Source of the DNA: Juglans regia
Taxonomy: Eukaryota > Streptophyta > Magnoliopsida > Fagales > Juglandaceae
NCBI RefSeq assembly: GCF_001411555.2
Contig: NC_049902.1
Location: 8,997,985-9,061,984 of the forward strand
Reading direction: 5' to 3'
Length of the DNA stretch: 64,000 bases
Positions 24,545 through 36,100 of this stretch are shown here, piece by piece. Position numbers and translations under genes: made by a program. Position 1 is the first letter of the stretch, and every line of letters starts with the position of its first letter. Under the pieces are notes generated by a model. The model was given only the letters and a program-made list of their open reading frames with translations. It ran no database searches and was not told the origin of the DNA.

Positions 24545-24789
24545 TGCCGTTCACTATTTTGTTTTCTTTTTGGTGAAATGAAGCCACTCTTTATATGTGG
24601 TCAATGAGCACATATGGTAAAGGGTGTGCTCATATAAGGTAATGAAGCGTGCCCACGTAAAGGCTTATCATGCTCTGACACCAATTTGCAGGAATCTGCA
24701 AATAAGAGTTGAGTAGTGAAAAACTTATATTGATACCAAGGTAAAATATTCGACTGGATTATCACCGTTTTGTATGAGCAAGTGGAAGA
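24545..24789. other. 3' region of the copia element with an antisense PBS-like motif
   Basis: This is the copia sequence between the nested element and the 3' LTR. It ends in a purine-rich tract (gcaagtggaaga, 24778-24789). On the minus strand TTGGTGTCAGAGCATGA near 24665-24685 looks like a tRNA-Met PBS, which may mark a fragment of another, oppositely oriented element. Confidence 0.4.
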
Positions 24790-25107
24790 TATAATTCTAA
24801 GGAGTGTGATCACCAAACAGTGTACCCCTTGGAATGACACCATTTCCATGGTGATGGTTTTCGTGGCGTGATGGTTGAGGAAGTGTCAATAGACACAACT
24901 TTTTGATTTAGTCAAAATATTGTCACTTACCAATGGTTGTGCCTCTCACCAACCAGTGCCTCATAGTGTATAAATAGGGACCATTTGTGCACAATCAATA
25001 CACTTGAATTTATCTTTGTCTATCACCAACTTGTGAGACAAATATCCTCACTAGAGTGTCACCATATTGCCGAAACTCTGTCCATTTTCATTCTTTAAAA
25101 TTCTACA
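24790..25107 (+). repeat. 3' LTR of the copia element
   Basis: It begins TATAATTCTAAGGAG (the canonical TG has become TA) and ends ATTCTACA, followed by TSD tcaag. TATA-like GTATAAATAGGG lies near 24971. Confidence 0.9.
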
Positions 25108-25112
25108 TCAAG

Positions 25113-26389
25113 CTTAGAATATCCAAGAGTTGAGTACCTAGTATGTTATGATAGTATTAAAACATGTCAAAGAATTGTCCATATTGAGGAAAATGAGGGA
25201 CGGCGATTTTTTGGATGCCAAAACTATATAGTAAAACTTTGTATTTTTGCCCCTATTTCATATGAGTTGATAGTCTTGCTTGCTAATGTGTACTGATCGA
25301 TTTTGTAGGCTGGGCATTCTTGCGGATTTTTCTTTCGGTATGACCCTAAAATACTAATATATGACCAAAAGACAATTAAACGATTACAATAGTCAATTGA
25401 TAAATCAAAACCTAAAATTGAAAAGATACAAGCAGCAATGGATATTCAAACTACTTGACATCGACTAGAAATAGAGACTAAAAGGGGCAAGAGAAAATTA
25501 GTTGTATTATAACAATTTCATTTTAATGGTTATTTTTTTAGGAATATTTATATCCACTTCATGTGTTGGTATAAAGAAAAATGTTAGTCATTTGATGTTG
25601 GAATAGAACTAGGGAACTTGTAAGCTCTAGAAGTAGAAGTTCTCATGTGTATTTATATGCTGATTTTTGTGAACATCAATGGAATCTTTTTGTACCAAGA
25701 TATCAAGATCATGACATATTTTGATTCAATTACATTTAAATAAACATTGCCTATGGTTAAGATGTTATGTTAGGCTGATAAGAATTGAACCCAACGAGCC
25801 AAAATTTCTGAGTTCCTCTTATTGCAACAATCACCACTTTCGAGCGAGTATTTTCTATCACGAAACTTAAAAAATCTGATTTGCATGCACAAATAGAAGT
25901 TGGGTTTCTTATAACTCATTATTAGATTGTATTAAGAAAGAAATTGTCAAGAATTTTACTCCAAATATAAAAATTGATGAATTTATTCCATAAAAAACCA
26001 AGATCAAGCTTAATTAAAGGTGATATTCTAAGTCCCTTTTTTGTTTCAAGATGAGGATTTTTTTTTTTTTTTTTTTTTTTGCATTTGAAAAGGAAATTTT
26101 TAGATCAAGTGTTTTTGTATACACTTATATGATGTAAGGTTATTTTCAAATTAAACTTAAGCCACAGCTTTGTTTTTGATATAATCACCTGCAAAGGCAC
26201 CTTACTTTTGTGGAACCATACGACACACTTTGATCACCCCCACATATCCCAAACTCTAGTTCTGCCATTGGAGACCATGCTTGAAGTGGCACGATCTGAT
26301 TCAATGTGTGCTTCAACATGTGTAGAAGTTGGTGGTAAGTGTAAAATGGTACTTAGTGAGATGGTTTGTGTGGGCCAGCATGCCAAAAT
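25113..26389. other. Intergenic, no gene recognised; T23 run at 26058-26080
   Basis: Several short frames occur (for example 26208-26426) but none resembles a known family. The left part is contiguous with the pre-insertion flank at 14095. A long T run follows at 26058-26080. Confidence 0.5.
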
Positions 26390-26578
26390 TCTCAATCACA
26401 CTTATTTCAAAAGTTTAAACCGGTGAGAAGATATATATTTTATTATTTTAAAAGTGTTAGTGTAGAGTCGAGATTCGAACTCAAGACCTCTATTCTGATA
26501 TAATATAAAATTACTTGTCCTAAAAGATTAAAATGATTGGAAGAGATAGATTTTATTATTTATATTATATTCTTAACA
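26390..26578 (-). mobile_element. TRIM (miniature LTR retrotransposon), degenerate copy
   Basis: On the minus strand it begins TGTTAAGAATATAATATAAA and continues through AATAATAAAATCTATCTCTT. A PBS-like TTATATCAGAATAGAGGTC and GAGTTCGAATCTCGACTC follow, then a second terminal repeat copy, ending near 26390. Every block matches in order the well-preserved TRIM at 46794-47060. This copy is more diverged and its TSD is not clear. Confidence 0.75.
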
Positions 26579-26579
26579 C

Positions 26580-27169
26580 TTATTAATTTTAAGTAATTTT
26601 ATTTAACAATCGCCTTAATAGCAGCTACTAATAATATAGTATATACCACCTTGCAATTGTAATTAATGATGATAAAATTTAAGATAAAGAAAGTATTTAT
26701 CTACGTGTAATTAGAAGGTGTCTTCAAAACCTATACGATGCATTATTGTGTATTTTTTATATAATTTTCATGCAACTAACACGAAACTCTTATCTTTTAA
26801 TTTAAAAATAAGAATTTTCAATTAAAAGAAAAAGAAAACCCCACACAAAAAGACAACAAAACCAATAATAAACTAGAAAATAAGTTAGTATTCTATACAA
26901 ATTTTAAAACTTGAAGAAGAATCCTTCCATATTCATCAAGTAGTCATGCTACAAATATATACAAACATAGATAATTAAGAGATGATGTCTTTCCAAAGGG
27001 ATAAGAGAATTTCTATTATTCTATTGTTTTCCATTCTCTTTTCTTCTTTTAATAAAAAAAATAATTGAAACAAAGTACAAAATGAGTAATAACCCTCGTA
27101 ACGATTCAACATGTCAACATTTTAAGACTATAAATAAACAACACTACTCGATAAGCCGGCCGAGCTTAA
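26580..27169. other. Intergenic, AT-rich, nothing recognised
   Basis: No protein-like frames, terminal repeats or RNA-like structures were seen. Confidence 0.5.
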
Positions 27170-27333
27170 GGCTACGTTTGGATAGTAAAGTGATCTCAAA
27201 TTATTTATGAATAGCATTAAAAAAGTAATAATAAAATAATATTGAATAATAGTGAATAATAATAAAATAGTAAAAAGTAATGATAAAATAATAAATAGTA
27301 GTTAAGTGATTTGATCTACTACCCAACACAACC
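27170..27333. mobile_element. Tourist-like MITE, TSD TAA
   Basis: It starts GGCTACGTTTGGATAGTAAA and ends CTACTACCCAACACAACC, an imperfect inverted pair. It is flanked by TAA at 27167-27169 and 27334-27336. It belongs to the same family as 12685-13014 and 28720-28899. Confidence 0.65.
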
Positions 27334-27745
27334 TAACTCCTAACTCTATTAAATTCGAATTCGACTCAATTTGTTTATTAAATGAACTATTCATGAACAC
27401 AAAATTAATGGATAGATTATTAATCTACTCGACTCATATAAAACTCAGCTGGATTCGTACAAATTCGAATAATTTCATATTTATTATTTCTATAGTATTA
27501 GAATATTTTTAACATTTAAAGAGAATCGAGCATATTATGTCCCTAATACTAAATATGTTACTTGAATGTTATAATCATTAATATATGTATATATAAACTT
27601 TATAAATATATTAACAAAGAGTCAAAACTTGTAGATAATGTTGTAAAATATAATATAAATATCATTTTTTTTTTAAATCGAATAATCTCGTGAACAAATT
27701 CTTACTCACTTGAATATTAAATGAGTTTTGTTTGGGGGAAAAATA

Positions 27746-28449
27746 TGTTGGCCCATAAATTGGACCAAACTCATCAAGATATCACTAAAGACAAAGGAGA
27801 GGACAAGATAAAAAGAGGGTTGCACATGTCAGGAGGGATGGGGGGATAAGAAGAATATAGGGGCTGTGAATGTCAGAGGGAGATAGGAAAGGATCAAGGA
27901 GAGCAAGTCAGACATGCCAATGAGATAAAGGCATGTCATGGCAGGGAGTATCAGAGCATGCTATAAAGAGAGTAGGCCAAGGAAGAAAGCTGATACACGC
28001 AACAAATGCATACATATATAAAGTATACAGACAGATGAAAAGACGGGTATAGACTAATGAGCGACTTCAACTCAAAAGGGGGACCGAGCTCTCCCTTAAT
28101 CAAATCTTCTTCTTCAAGCAACCCCTCAAGGAATATACCACCCTCAACAAGAAGAGCTCTAAACTTCTCTACACAGTGAGGCATGAGGATCCATAAGTGA
28201 TTGTAAATAGATATATATTATATTGGAGACTTCTCTTCACAAACCCCGTGGACATAAGCATATTGCCGAACTATGTAAATCTTGTATCGTCTCTTTTTAC
28301 TTTCACAGCACTTATTTTCCATTTACCGCCATTAATGTACAAGCTGCTACCGTACAGTCGCACCGGAATATTGTCGGGGGCTCCAAATAATTCGCATCGC
28401 TATACATAAGGCGTGAAGTTATCCAGACTCGCGAAACACGACGTCAACA
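27746..28449 (+). mobile_element. Probable solo LTR or LTR fragment
   Basis: It begins TGTTGGCCCATAAATTGG and probably ends GACGTCAACA, an inverted TGTTG/CAACA pair. A TATA-like GCTATAAAGAGAG lies near 27960. The motif GGACATAAGCATATTGCCGAA near 28250-28270 matches in style the R-U5 region of the copia LTRs at 57100 and 59960 (ACTTAGGCAAGTTGCCGAAC). No matching 5-bp TSD was read, so the borders are uncertain. Confidence 0.5.
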
Positions 28450-28719
28450 AGTTTGTTGTGAACATAAAATAAAATTTGGTGAAAAACTCAAGCACAACTC
28501 GTGCTCGAATAAAAGTTAACAGATATGATTTGACCCTCAATTACTTGCTCAAACTCATTCGTTTACACCATCTACATTATTGATTTATAAACCCAAGCAA
28601 TGATAAACGAAAAATAGAGTTCCATTGATAATCGATAATTTTGGGTAGGGAACCGATCAAACGATTGGAAGAAAACTGAAACGGAGAAAAGGAGAAAATC
28701 AGACGTAGAAAACTTTTAA

Positions 28720-28899
28720 GGCTCGTTTGGATAGTGAAATAAAATAAGATGATTTTAGACGAGTTGAATAAAATATTATTTTTTAATAGTATTGTTATTT
28801 TAAGATTTTAAAAAAATTGAATTGTTTATTATATTTTGTGTAAAAATTTTAAAAAAATATAATGATGAAATATGATCATTTCTCTATCCAAACAAGCCC
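28720..28899. mobile_element. Tourist-like MITE, TSD TAA
   Basis: The ends are GGCTCGTTTGGATAGTG and CTCTATCCAAACAAGCCC. TAA flanks both sides (28717-28719 and 28900-28902). The inside is AT-rich and noncoding. Confidence 0.75.
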
Positions 28900-28902
28900 T
28901 AA

Positions 28903-29997
28903 AAAGACTGATATCAAAGGCATCATTGACCGCCGACTGGCATTTAGCGTCGAGGTACTAGCTCGCACCTCACATTTCTTTGGCGTAGGATCGAGTAACC
29001 AGAGATCCTTTGGATCAGACCATCCATGTTCCGATGAACCACCCTCATCCAAACATTTATCAGCAAGAACGTAGCTGAAACAGGAAATTCTGATTCCCCT
29101 CTTGTAAGGGCCCAAAAGATTATGAATAATGCTACCCTGCTCGGTGGAATTTTTTAATTTTTTTTATTTAATGATTAAGAAAATATTTTTTAATAATGTT
29201 GTCAATTTTTTATTTTTTTTAAAAAATATTTAAAGTGTTGAAAAAATACATATGAAAAAAAAAAAAAAAAAAATCTAAAATACACTAGCGGGAGCTCCCG
29301 GCTGTAGAGCCACCCAAAGACCTATCGAACTGTAAAGCTAGGTTCTTTGGGTTGCAGATAATAGACTTCCCATGCTCATCCGACCCAACGTGCGATCATC
29401 TCGTGTTTGTCAGAGCTCAGATTATCATGAAAGCCAGACTAAACCAAATCCTAGGCAACATAACTGCTGGGTTGGAGGGAAATCATGACTCAATCCAGCG
29501 TTTACTCAGACCACACGGGGAGCTTACTCCACCACATGCTAATCTACTACAGCTAAATCAAACGAGCAACATCAATTTCCTCAGCTGCCAATCTTTGATC
29601 TGACTTCCATCCTCTATTGAAGATATCAGATCCATTTGAAACCATTGATTACTTATATGGGCATAAATACTACCATGGGAAAAAATATATATGACAATGA
29701 ATCAGGAACAGATGTATTTTCCTGTGAGGGTCACTGAAAACATAATTTTTCTGAATCTCAAATGTGATAGATTTCTTAGAAAGTGAAGCCTTGAAAGGCA
29801 CTCTTCGGAAAATTTTCCAGGAACTAATTTCTTTAACAGATTTCAGAGGAGACAAGAAGAAAATATCAAGAGTAATTGAAGGCATTTTGACATCTCATGG
29901 TAAAATGAGCCAGCAGAAGTATGTGCATTGCTGCAAACCCATTGATTCTTTTGCTGCAAAGAGAGATACGCATATAGCAGTTACCAAGTTATGAGCA
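28903..29997 (+). other. Unassigned coding-like segments (possible exons or gene fragment)
   Basis: Three stretches have protein-like composition. Plus strand 29358-29603, after an acceptor-like TTGGGTTGCAG, encodes a frame with DHLVFVRAQIIMKARLNQIL and ends in a stop. Plus strand 29764-29994 encodes DFLESEALKGTLRKIFQELI and KKKISRVIEGIL and ends in TGA. At 28903-29115 the minus strand, after an acceptor-like TGTTTCAG, reads LADKCLDEGGSSEHGWSDPK, although the plus strand is open too. I do not recognise a family, and the strand of the first segment is undecided. They could be a small gene, a gene fragment, or 3' exons or UTR of the kelch gene. Between them lie a T/A-rich MITE-like stretch (29130-29300) and featureless sequence. 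Confidence 0.25.
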
Positions 29998-30144
29998 ATT
30001 TTCTTCTTTCTTTAGCCACAAAGTAACTTAAAGTAGTAACTAATTGAGTATTCACCAGTCTCGGACAAGAGCTTCTATGTACTACAGTCAATCAGTATCT
30101 TGAGATAAAAAAATAGCCAGTTAGAAATTTCCGTACATCACCTG

Positions 30145-33100
30145 TCATATCCATCTATGATACCTTGCAGTGAGGAATGTACAAATGGCTGGTGATTTGT
30201 GTTTAAGGTTATGTTCAGAACTGAACCTTGACCAGGGTCCAATTTCAATTTGCGGGTTCACTAGAAGTAGCTGTCCTGCCATCTGCCATCACAAACGGAA
30301 TAATTATCAGTTGACAATGAAAAATTATACTTATCATCCCTACACTACACACCACACGTGATTTTTTATCTTTTTATCTTAGCAAATATGTAGCGTATGG
30401 ATGATGAGTATAAGAACTCAATTAATTTAGTAGGAATAAAACAAAAATAATTAAAAATAAAAACTAAAAAAATAAAAACAAATATGGTGTGTGGTGTGTG
30501 GGATTATGAGTAGCAAAATATTGATTCATCACAATATGCAAGCGCACACATTTTTTTTTTACAAGTAATATTTCTATGAATAAAACTTCTTAATTACCAA
30601 TCGAAAAAAAATTTCTCGATTCATGACCAATATATTTTTTTTATAGGTATCACATGACCAATATTTGAAAGAGTGGGGCTACCATGCCGCCCCACTCTCA
30701 GCGCTGGGCGTACCGCCCAGCATTTTTTTTTCTTTTTTTTTTCACATTTTTTTAATACATTTAAATATTTTAAAAAAATAAAAAAAATATACCAATACAC
30801 TTAAAATCACTTCCTTAATCACTAAGTAAAAAAAAAAAAAAAATTTGACCAGCAGTCAACTTGAGCGGTCAAATGAGGCAGGCAAAGTAGCTTTTTACTT
30901 AGTGATTAAGTGTGGGATTATGAGTAGCAAAATATTGATTCATCACAATACGCAAGCGCGCACATTTTTTTTTTACAAGTAATATTTCTATGAATAAAAC
31001 TTCTTAATTACCAATCGAAAAAAAATTTCTCGATTCATGACCAATATATTTTTTTTATAGGTATCACATGACCAATATTTGAAAGAGTGGGGCTACCATG
31101 CCGCCCCACTCTCAGCGCTGGGCGTACCGCCCAGCATTTTTTTTTCCTTTTTTTTTCACATTTTTTTAATACATTTAAATATTTTAAAAAAATAAAAAAA
31201 ATATACCAATACACTTAAAATCACTTCCTTAATCACTAAGTAAAAAAAAAAAAAATTTGACCAGCAGTCAACTTGAGCGGTCAAATGAGGCAGGCAAAGT
31301 AGCTTTTCTCTATTTGAAATCATATGATTGTCAAAATGAAATCGTTTAACTGGAAATAATCAATTGAATATAAGAGCAAGTAAATCATTGGGTTACTTAT
31401 TAAACAAGTTACTGAATATTTTTTACTATCAGATCCACAAAGTGGTGAAATCTTGGAGTGCAACCACTGTGTACAAGAGGCTCATCATCAGTTTAAGATT
31501 CAAGCTAGCTAGATTGATAAATTTAATGAAAGAAATCTGTGTAACATGCATGAATGGAAGGTAACTGGTCATAGAAGAAACTGATTGCTCATAGCATGCA
31601 TACCCTGGCAGGAGAAAGAAGTGACAGGGTCCTTGTCTGCCGCAAATGTGTTCTCTTTTGGAACTTCAGGATTGCAATTTGGATCGTTAGTTGTCGTATC
31701 CTCTATTTGAGCTTCACTGTTGGATCTGGGTGCATCATTTTGCAGATCATCTTCCATTTGCAAAGATGGAGGCACTGACTCTTCTGGGTTTACGTTGACC
31801 TGCAGAAAGTGAGATGCAATTTTTTGCTGAGATGAAGTTAGGGTTAGGGATGTACAAAAAAACAAAAGGAACGAACAGACCGACTGGAACCGGCTGGTTC
31901 TTCACTGGAACCAGTCAGTCTCCAGTCTTTTTTTCCTTTGAACGGATCAGTTTGGTTTGGTTCTCGGACTGAGGAGACCAGTTCACCAAGACAGAACCAA
32001 ACCGGCTCATAGCTATTTAATATTATTTGTATTACAAATGGGCTATACCACCTGGCCTTTGGGCTTTAAAAAAAAACTACTTATTAACTTGGCCATGCCA
32101 ATCAGCCGAGATTTTAAAGAAACTATAGTAGCCCAAACCACCCAGGCCACTTTTAGTCTTCTTTTTCATTGGAGCCCTATTTTTCTTTCTTTCCTTCTTC
32201 ACTGATGTGATTGCTGCGACCAGTCATTGCTTCCGCCAAGCACCAACCAATGCCTTGCCTTCTGCTGCTGCAAGCAATGTCTCACCAAATCTTCATCTAC
32301 ATTCGTTTGTCCCTCATTTTCATATCACCAGTAGGGGTAACTGCCTCTCAAGGAAGGGTCAGTTTATACCCTTAACCCAACCCCCTCACTGAAACAAGGG
32401 GGTTGGTTTATACCCTTAGTTAGGGTATCCCACATCAGGCCAAACCTAGCGTGCATAGCAAATGCATGGACAACTAGTCATCGCATCTGGTGTGGCAGAT
32501 ACAAACCTAAGTACAATTCACGTGTTGTCATGCATGCACAAGATGTCATGAGTGATAAGGAAACAAAACAAGCTTATATTGTCCAAAACATCTTGTACCA
32601 AAATGCATGGTCAACCAGTCATCTCATCCTGAATAACAGCTATGAACCTATGTATGATTCAAGTGTTGTCATGCATGCACATCAAGTGTTGTCATGCATG
32701 CACAACAACATTTCACGAGTGATACATGGAAAAAAGATGCAAGCTTATATCATCTGAAACCTTTTTTTGATATTTCTTTTTGTTTAATTTTTGCCTCTCA
32801 TCTTTTTCCCATCTTCAGTCACAGTTGACCTCAACACGATACCCAGAGCAGCAAATTCCCCAAAATAAATAAATAAATAAAACAGAAGCCTAGATAAAAC
32901 AAACTATGAAATTGGGAAAGGCATAAAAATGTCACATAACAAGAATAATTGAATGGGATCGATCCTCAGTGGAAGAAAAAAAACCATTTTCAATTTACCC
33001 AAAAGTATCTCAAATTTTTAATTGATTAAATAAAACATATAAGAATGACCCATCCTTTAAAGTAAGCAGTACACATTATTTTTTATTTTTATATAAGTGA

Positions 33101-36100
33101 GCAGTATACATTAAGTTATCAGAATAAGTTATATAACAAAGAAGCACAATATTCTTTTACTAATTAAAAAAAAAAAAACAAGAACCACAATATAATTTAT
33201 CATAGTCAAATTTGCAGCTATATTTCTGTCAAACTTTCTGTTTCCAATGATCTAAAGTTATCAAGTCAGAGTATGTAATGCGAGTGCATTTTTTTAAAAA
33301 AAGTTTTAACCAGATGTTGGTGTTTGTATAGTTGCTTTCCAAACATTTTTCTTTCAAGTTCTGTTTATAGTAGCTTCTAAGAGTCTTTGTCTAACATGAT
33401 GGAAAGAAGATCACACCTTCAATGCATCAGAAGATGCTAGATTCTTTAAAACAAGAGCAGCAGGAGCATCTGTCCCGGGCTCATGCGATGTGGACTTTTC
33501 TTGAACGCCATCTACCTGTCTGCGATCAATTGTGTCCTGCTTTGGAATTCTGGGCATTTTCGATTTTCTGTTATAATCTCCATTTGACACACCAACTTCC
33601 CCAGAAGCTCTCTTCCTGTTTTGAGAATTTCAGTATCAAAACTTAAAACCAAGATGGCTTAAGAAAAAAGGGTCATAGTTATTAACACTAAAATAACATG
33701 AATACAAAATGACAATATCCTCACCTACTGTAATCATGATTAGCCGTGAGGTAAGAGTTTGACTTGTTGGAAAACAATATTCCACGAAGTGGCTTTCCAT
33801 CAATGATAGTTTCAATAGTATATCCAACTGGGATGTTTTCAGTAACTTTTGCTTGAAACATTTTCTTCCCTTGAAGAGGTTGGGACTCTTTCCTTGGGGA
33901 ATTTTGTTTCCCTAAAATTAAAGAACCAGAAGTTTAGGTACACAGCTTCATGCCACAATTCACATCTTGAATAGTTAACCAGTTTGATCAAGTAACCATA
34001 AATAGAAAAGCATGTGTATCTCATTACAAGTGCCAAAGTCCTATTCACAAACATGAACTTGCACAGATGAAAATACATACAAGTAGAACTCTGATGAAAT
34101 TTCAGGACCTAAATTTCAATTCACAACCCAAACCTCTTCCAATTTCTGGATAATCGCAGCTCATGCGTGCACACTTGTAGCAGACAAAATGCATGCCAAT
34201 GATTGAAGCATGATAAAAAGATCCTATGAGAACCCAAACCCAAGCCCATGGAAAAAAGAAAGAAAGAAAGAAACAAGAGAATTGGCATGTTTCACCATTC
34301 CTTTCTAATTCCCCAAGCTTCCTATTCCCACTGCCTCATTCTTCTCTCTCTCTCTCCTTTTTTATGTGTTGGCCATCTCCCACAACCACCTTGACATCCA
34401 GCCGTGATGGATGGCCTCCCAAAACTTTAGCTGCACTAGTGTTGGTGAAAGTGCTAGGTGCACCTATAAGCAAATGCGGTATAGAGCCTAGGTGCAAAGC
34501 ACGAGCACACATCTGATTAAATCAAAGCACATTTTTTTATAAAACATTATAATAATGAAAAAAAAGAAATGATACTTGCAGTCGTGAGTGTACAAACTCC
34601 GCACAATCATTTTGAAAAATGTGAATAAATACGGGACCCACATGAAAAAAAAAATTAATTTTTTAATAGTGGACTCCACTCTTTTTCAAAGTGACTGTAC
34701 GGCGCTTGCACACTCCACGACTGCATGCAGCATTACTCATGAAAAAATCCATAAAACACAATTAAGAAAAAAGGTTTAAAAAGCAAGATGGTAAAATGTT
34801 TAGCCTATTAACTCAATTTATTAGAGTATAATGTAAAATGAGAATCAATTGATCATCTAATCACACACTTTAAACATAGCATTTTATAGAATTCTCTCGT
34901 GCTTTACTAAATGTATACACATCTATGATATTTGATAGCCATAATCAACTCATAGTACAAGTTTGAATAAAAATATACCAAAAAGGCCATTACCAAAAAA
35001 GCTCACGATTTCTAGTATTGACTCCTATGCACATAAGCAATCAAATATCAATCCATTTAGAAAGCCAACTTGGACCATACATTTGATTCAAAGCATATAC
35101 ATCACATATGAAAACCTATTTTTTTTATAAGGGAATTTTATTCAACAAATGTAATAGGCGAAACCCATGTACACAGGAAGTATACAAAAAAAAACACCTA
35201 ATTACATTCTAAGAAGGGGAAAAAGAAGACAGAAAATCATGAGTTGAAGCTCCATCAAGCCCTAAAGCAGAAAACCATTGCAATAAAGAAAATACAAAGA
35301 ATTTCCACATTTCCTCCATAGTGCTCTCCTTATTATTAAACCATCGCTCCATTCCCACCAAACACACCACATGAGACACAAAAGAACCATCTTCCACACC
35401 GCAGCCATTTGTTTAGAACTACAAAGCCCCATCCAGCACTCAAGCAAATCCACTAGTTTCATCTGCATCACCCAAACCAGCCCAACCCTACTGAACACAC
35501 CATCCCACAATGCCTTTGCCACCTCACCGTGCAAAAGTAAATTATCCACAAATTCCCCATCTTTCTTACACATGAAGCACCACTCCATAATAACAAAACC
35601 CCACTTTCTCAAGTTATCGATCGTCAAAAATTTTCCAAGTGATGCTGTCCATATGAAAAATGCTACTTTGGAAGGCACATTAGACCTCCAAATACGCTTC
35701 CATGGAAAAGGAGAACAATGTTGAACAGTCAAAACCTTGTAATAAGACCGTACCGAGAACTTTTTACTACCTGTATGCTTCCATGTCAATTTATCCCTCT
35801 CACTACCCCCAACCCGCATGGAATATAGGAAGCTGAAAAAATCAGACACCACATCAAGTTCCCAGTCCTGTACAGCTCCAGTAAAACCAACATCCCACTA
35901 CAAGATTCCATTAGAATGGACTAACACATCAGAAATAGAAGCATACCAATGAGCTGCTATACGAAAGATAACCGGAAACACACTAAAAAGAGCCCGATCA
36001 CCACACCAAGTATCAAACCAAAAACGAATCCTTGAACCCTCACCCACAACAAAGTTCGTATGTTTAACAAAATTCTCCCATCCATTTCTAATAAATTTCC

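Larger units (their letters stand above)
14101..25107 (+). mobile_element. Old Ty1/copia LTR retrotransposon, complete but decayed, with a nested insertion
   Basis: The LTRs are 14101-14412 and 24790-25107. The TSD tcaag is perfect (14096-14100 and 25108-25112). Directly after the 5' LTR lies a primer binding site like the initiator tRNA-Met type (TGGGATCAAGAGCC), and before the 3' LTR a purine tract (gcaagtggaaga). Order inside: leader with a 129-codon open frame, (TTA)n tract, gag, protease, integrase, RT, RNase H, which is copia order. The two LTRs differ at very roughly 15% of positions by eye, so insertion is old. A separate 4616-bp element sits at 19924-24539; without it the copia element is about 6.4 kb, close to the usual size. 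Confidence 0.93.

Noticed and set aside
26461..26500. tRNA gene or SINE on the minus strand (GAGTTCGAATCTCGACTC)
   Set aside because: It matches the internal part of the TRIM at 46794 in the same order, with flanking terminal-repeat sequence.
30497..31310. CRISPR-like or satellite array
   Set aside because: Only two units of 414 bp with no short repeat-spacer pattern; the host is a plant.
35371..35724. 117-codon plus-strand frame
   Set aside because: It is the complement of the LINE zf-RVT coding region, which is read on the minus strand with recognisable motifs.
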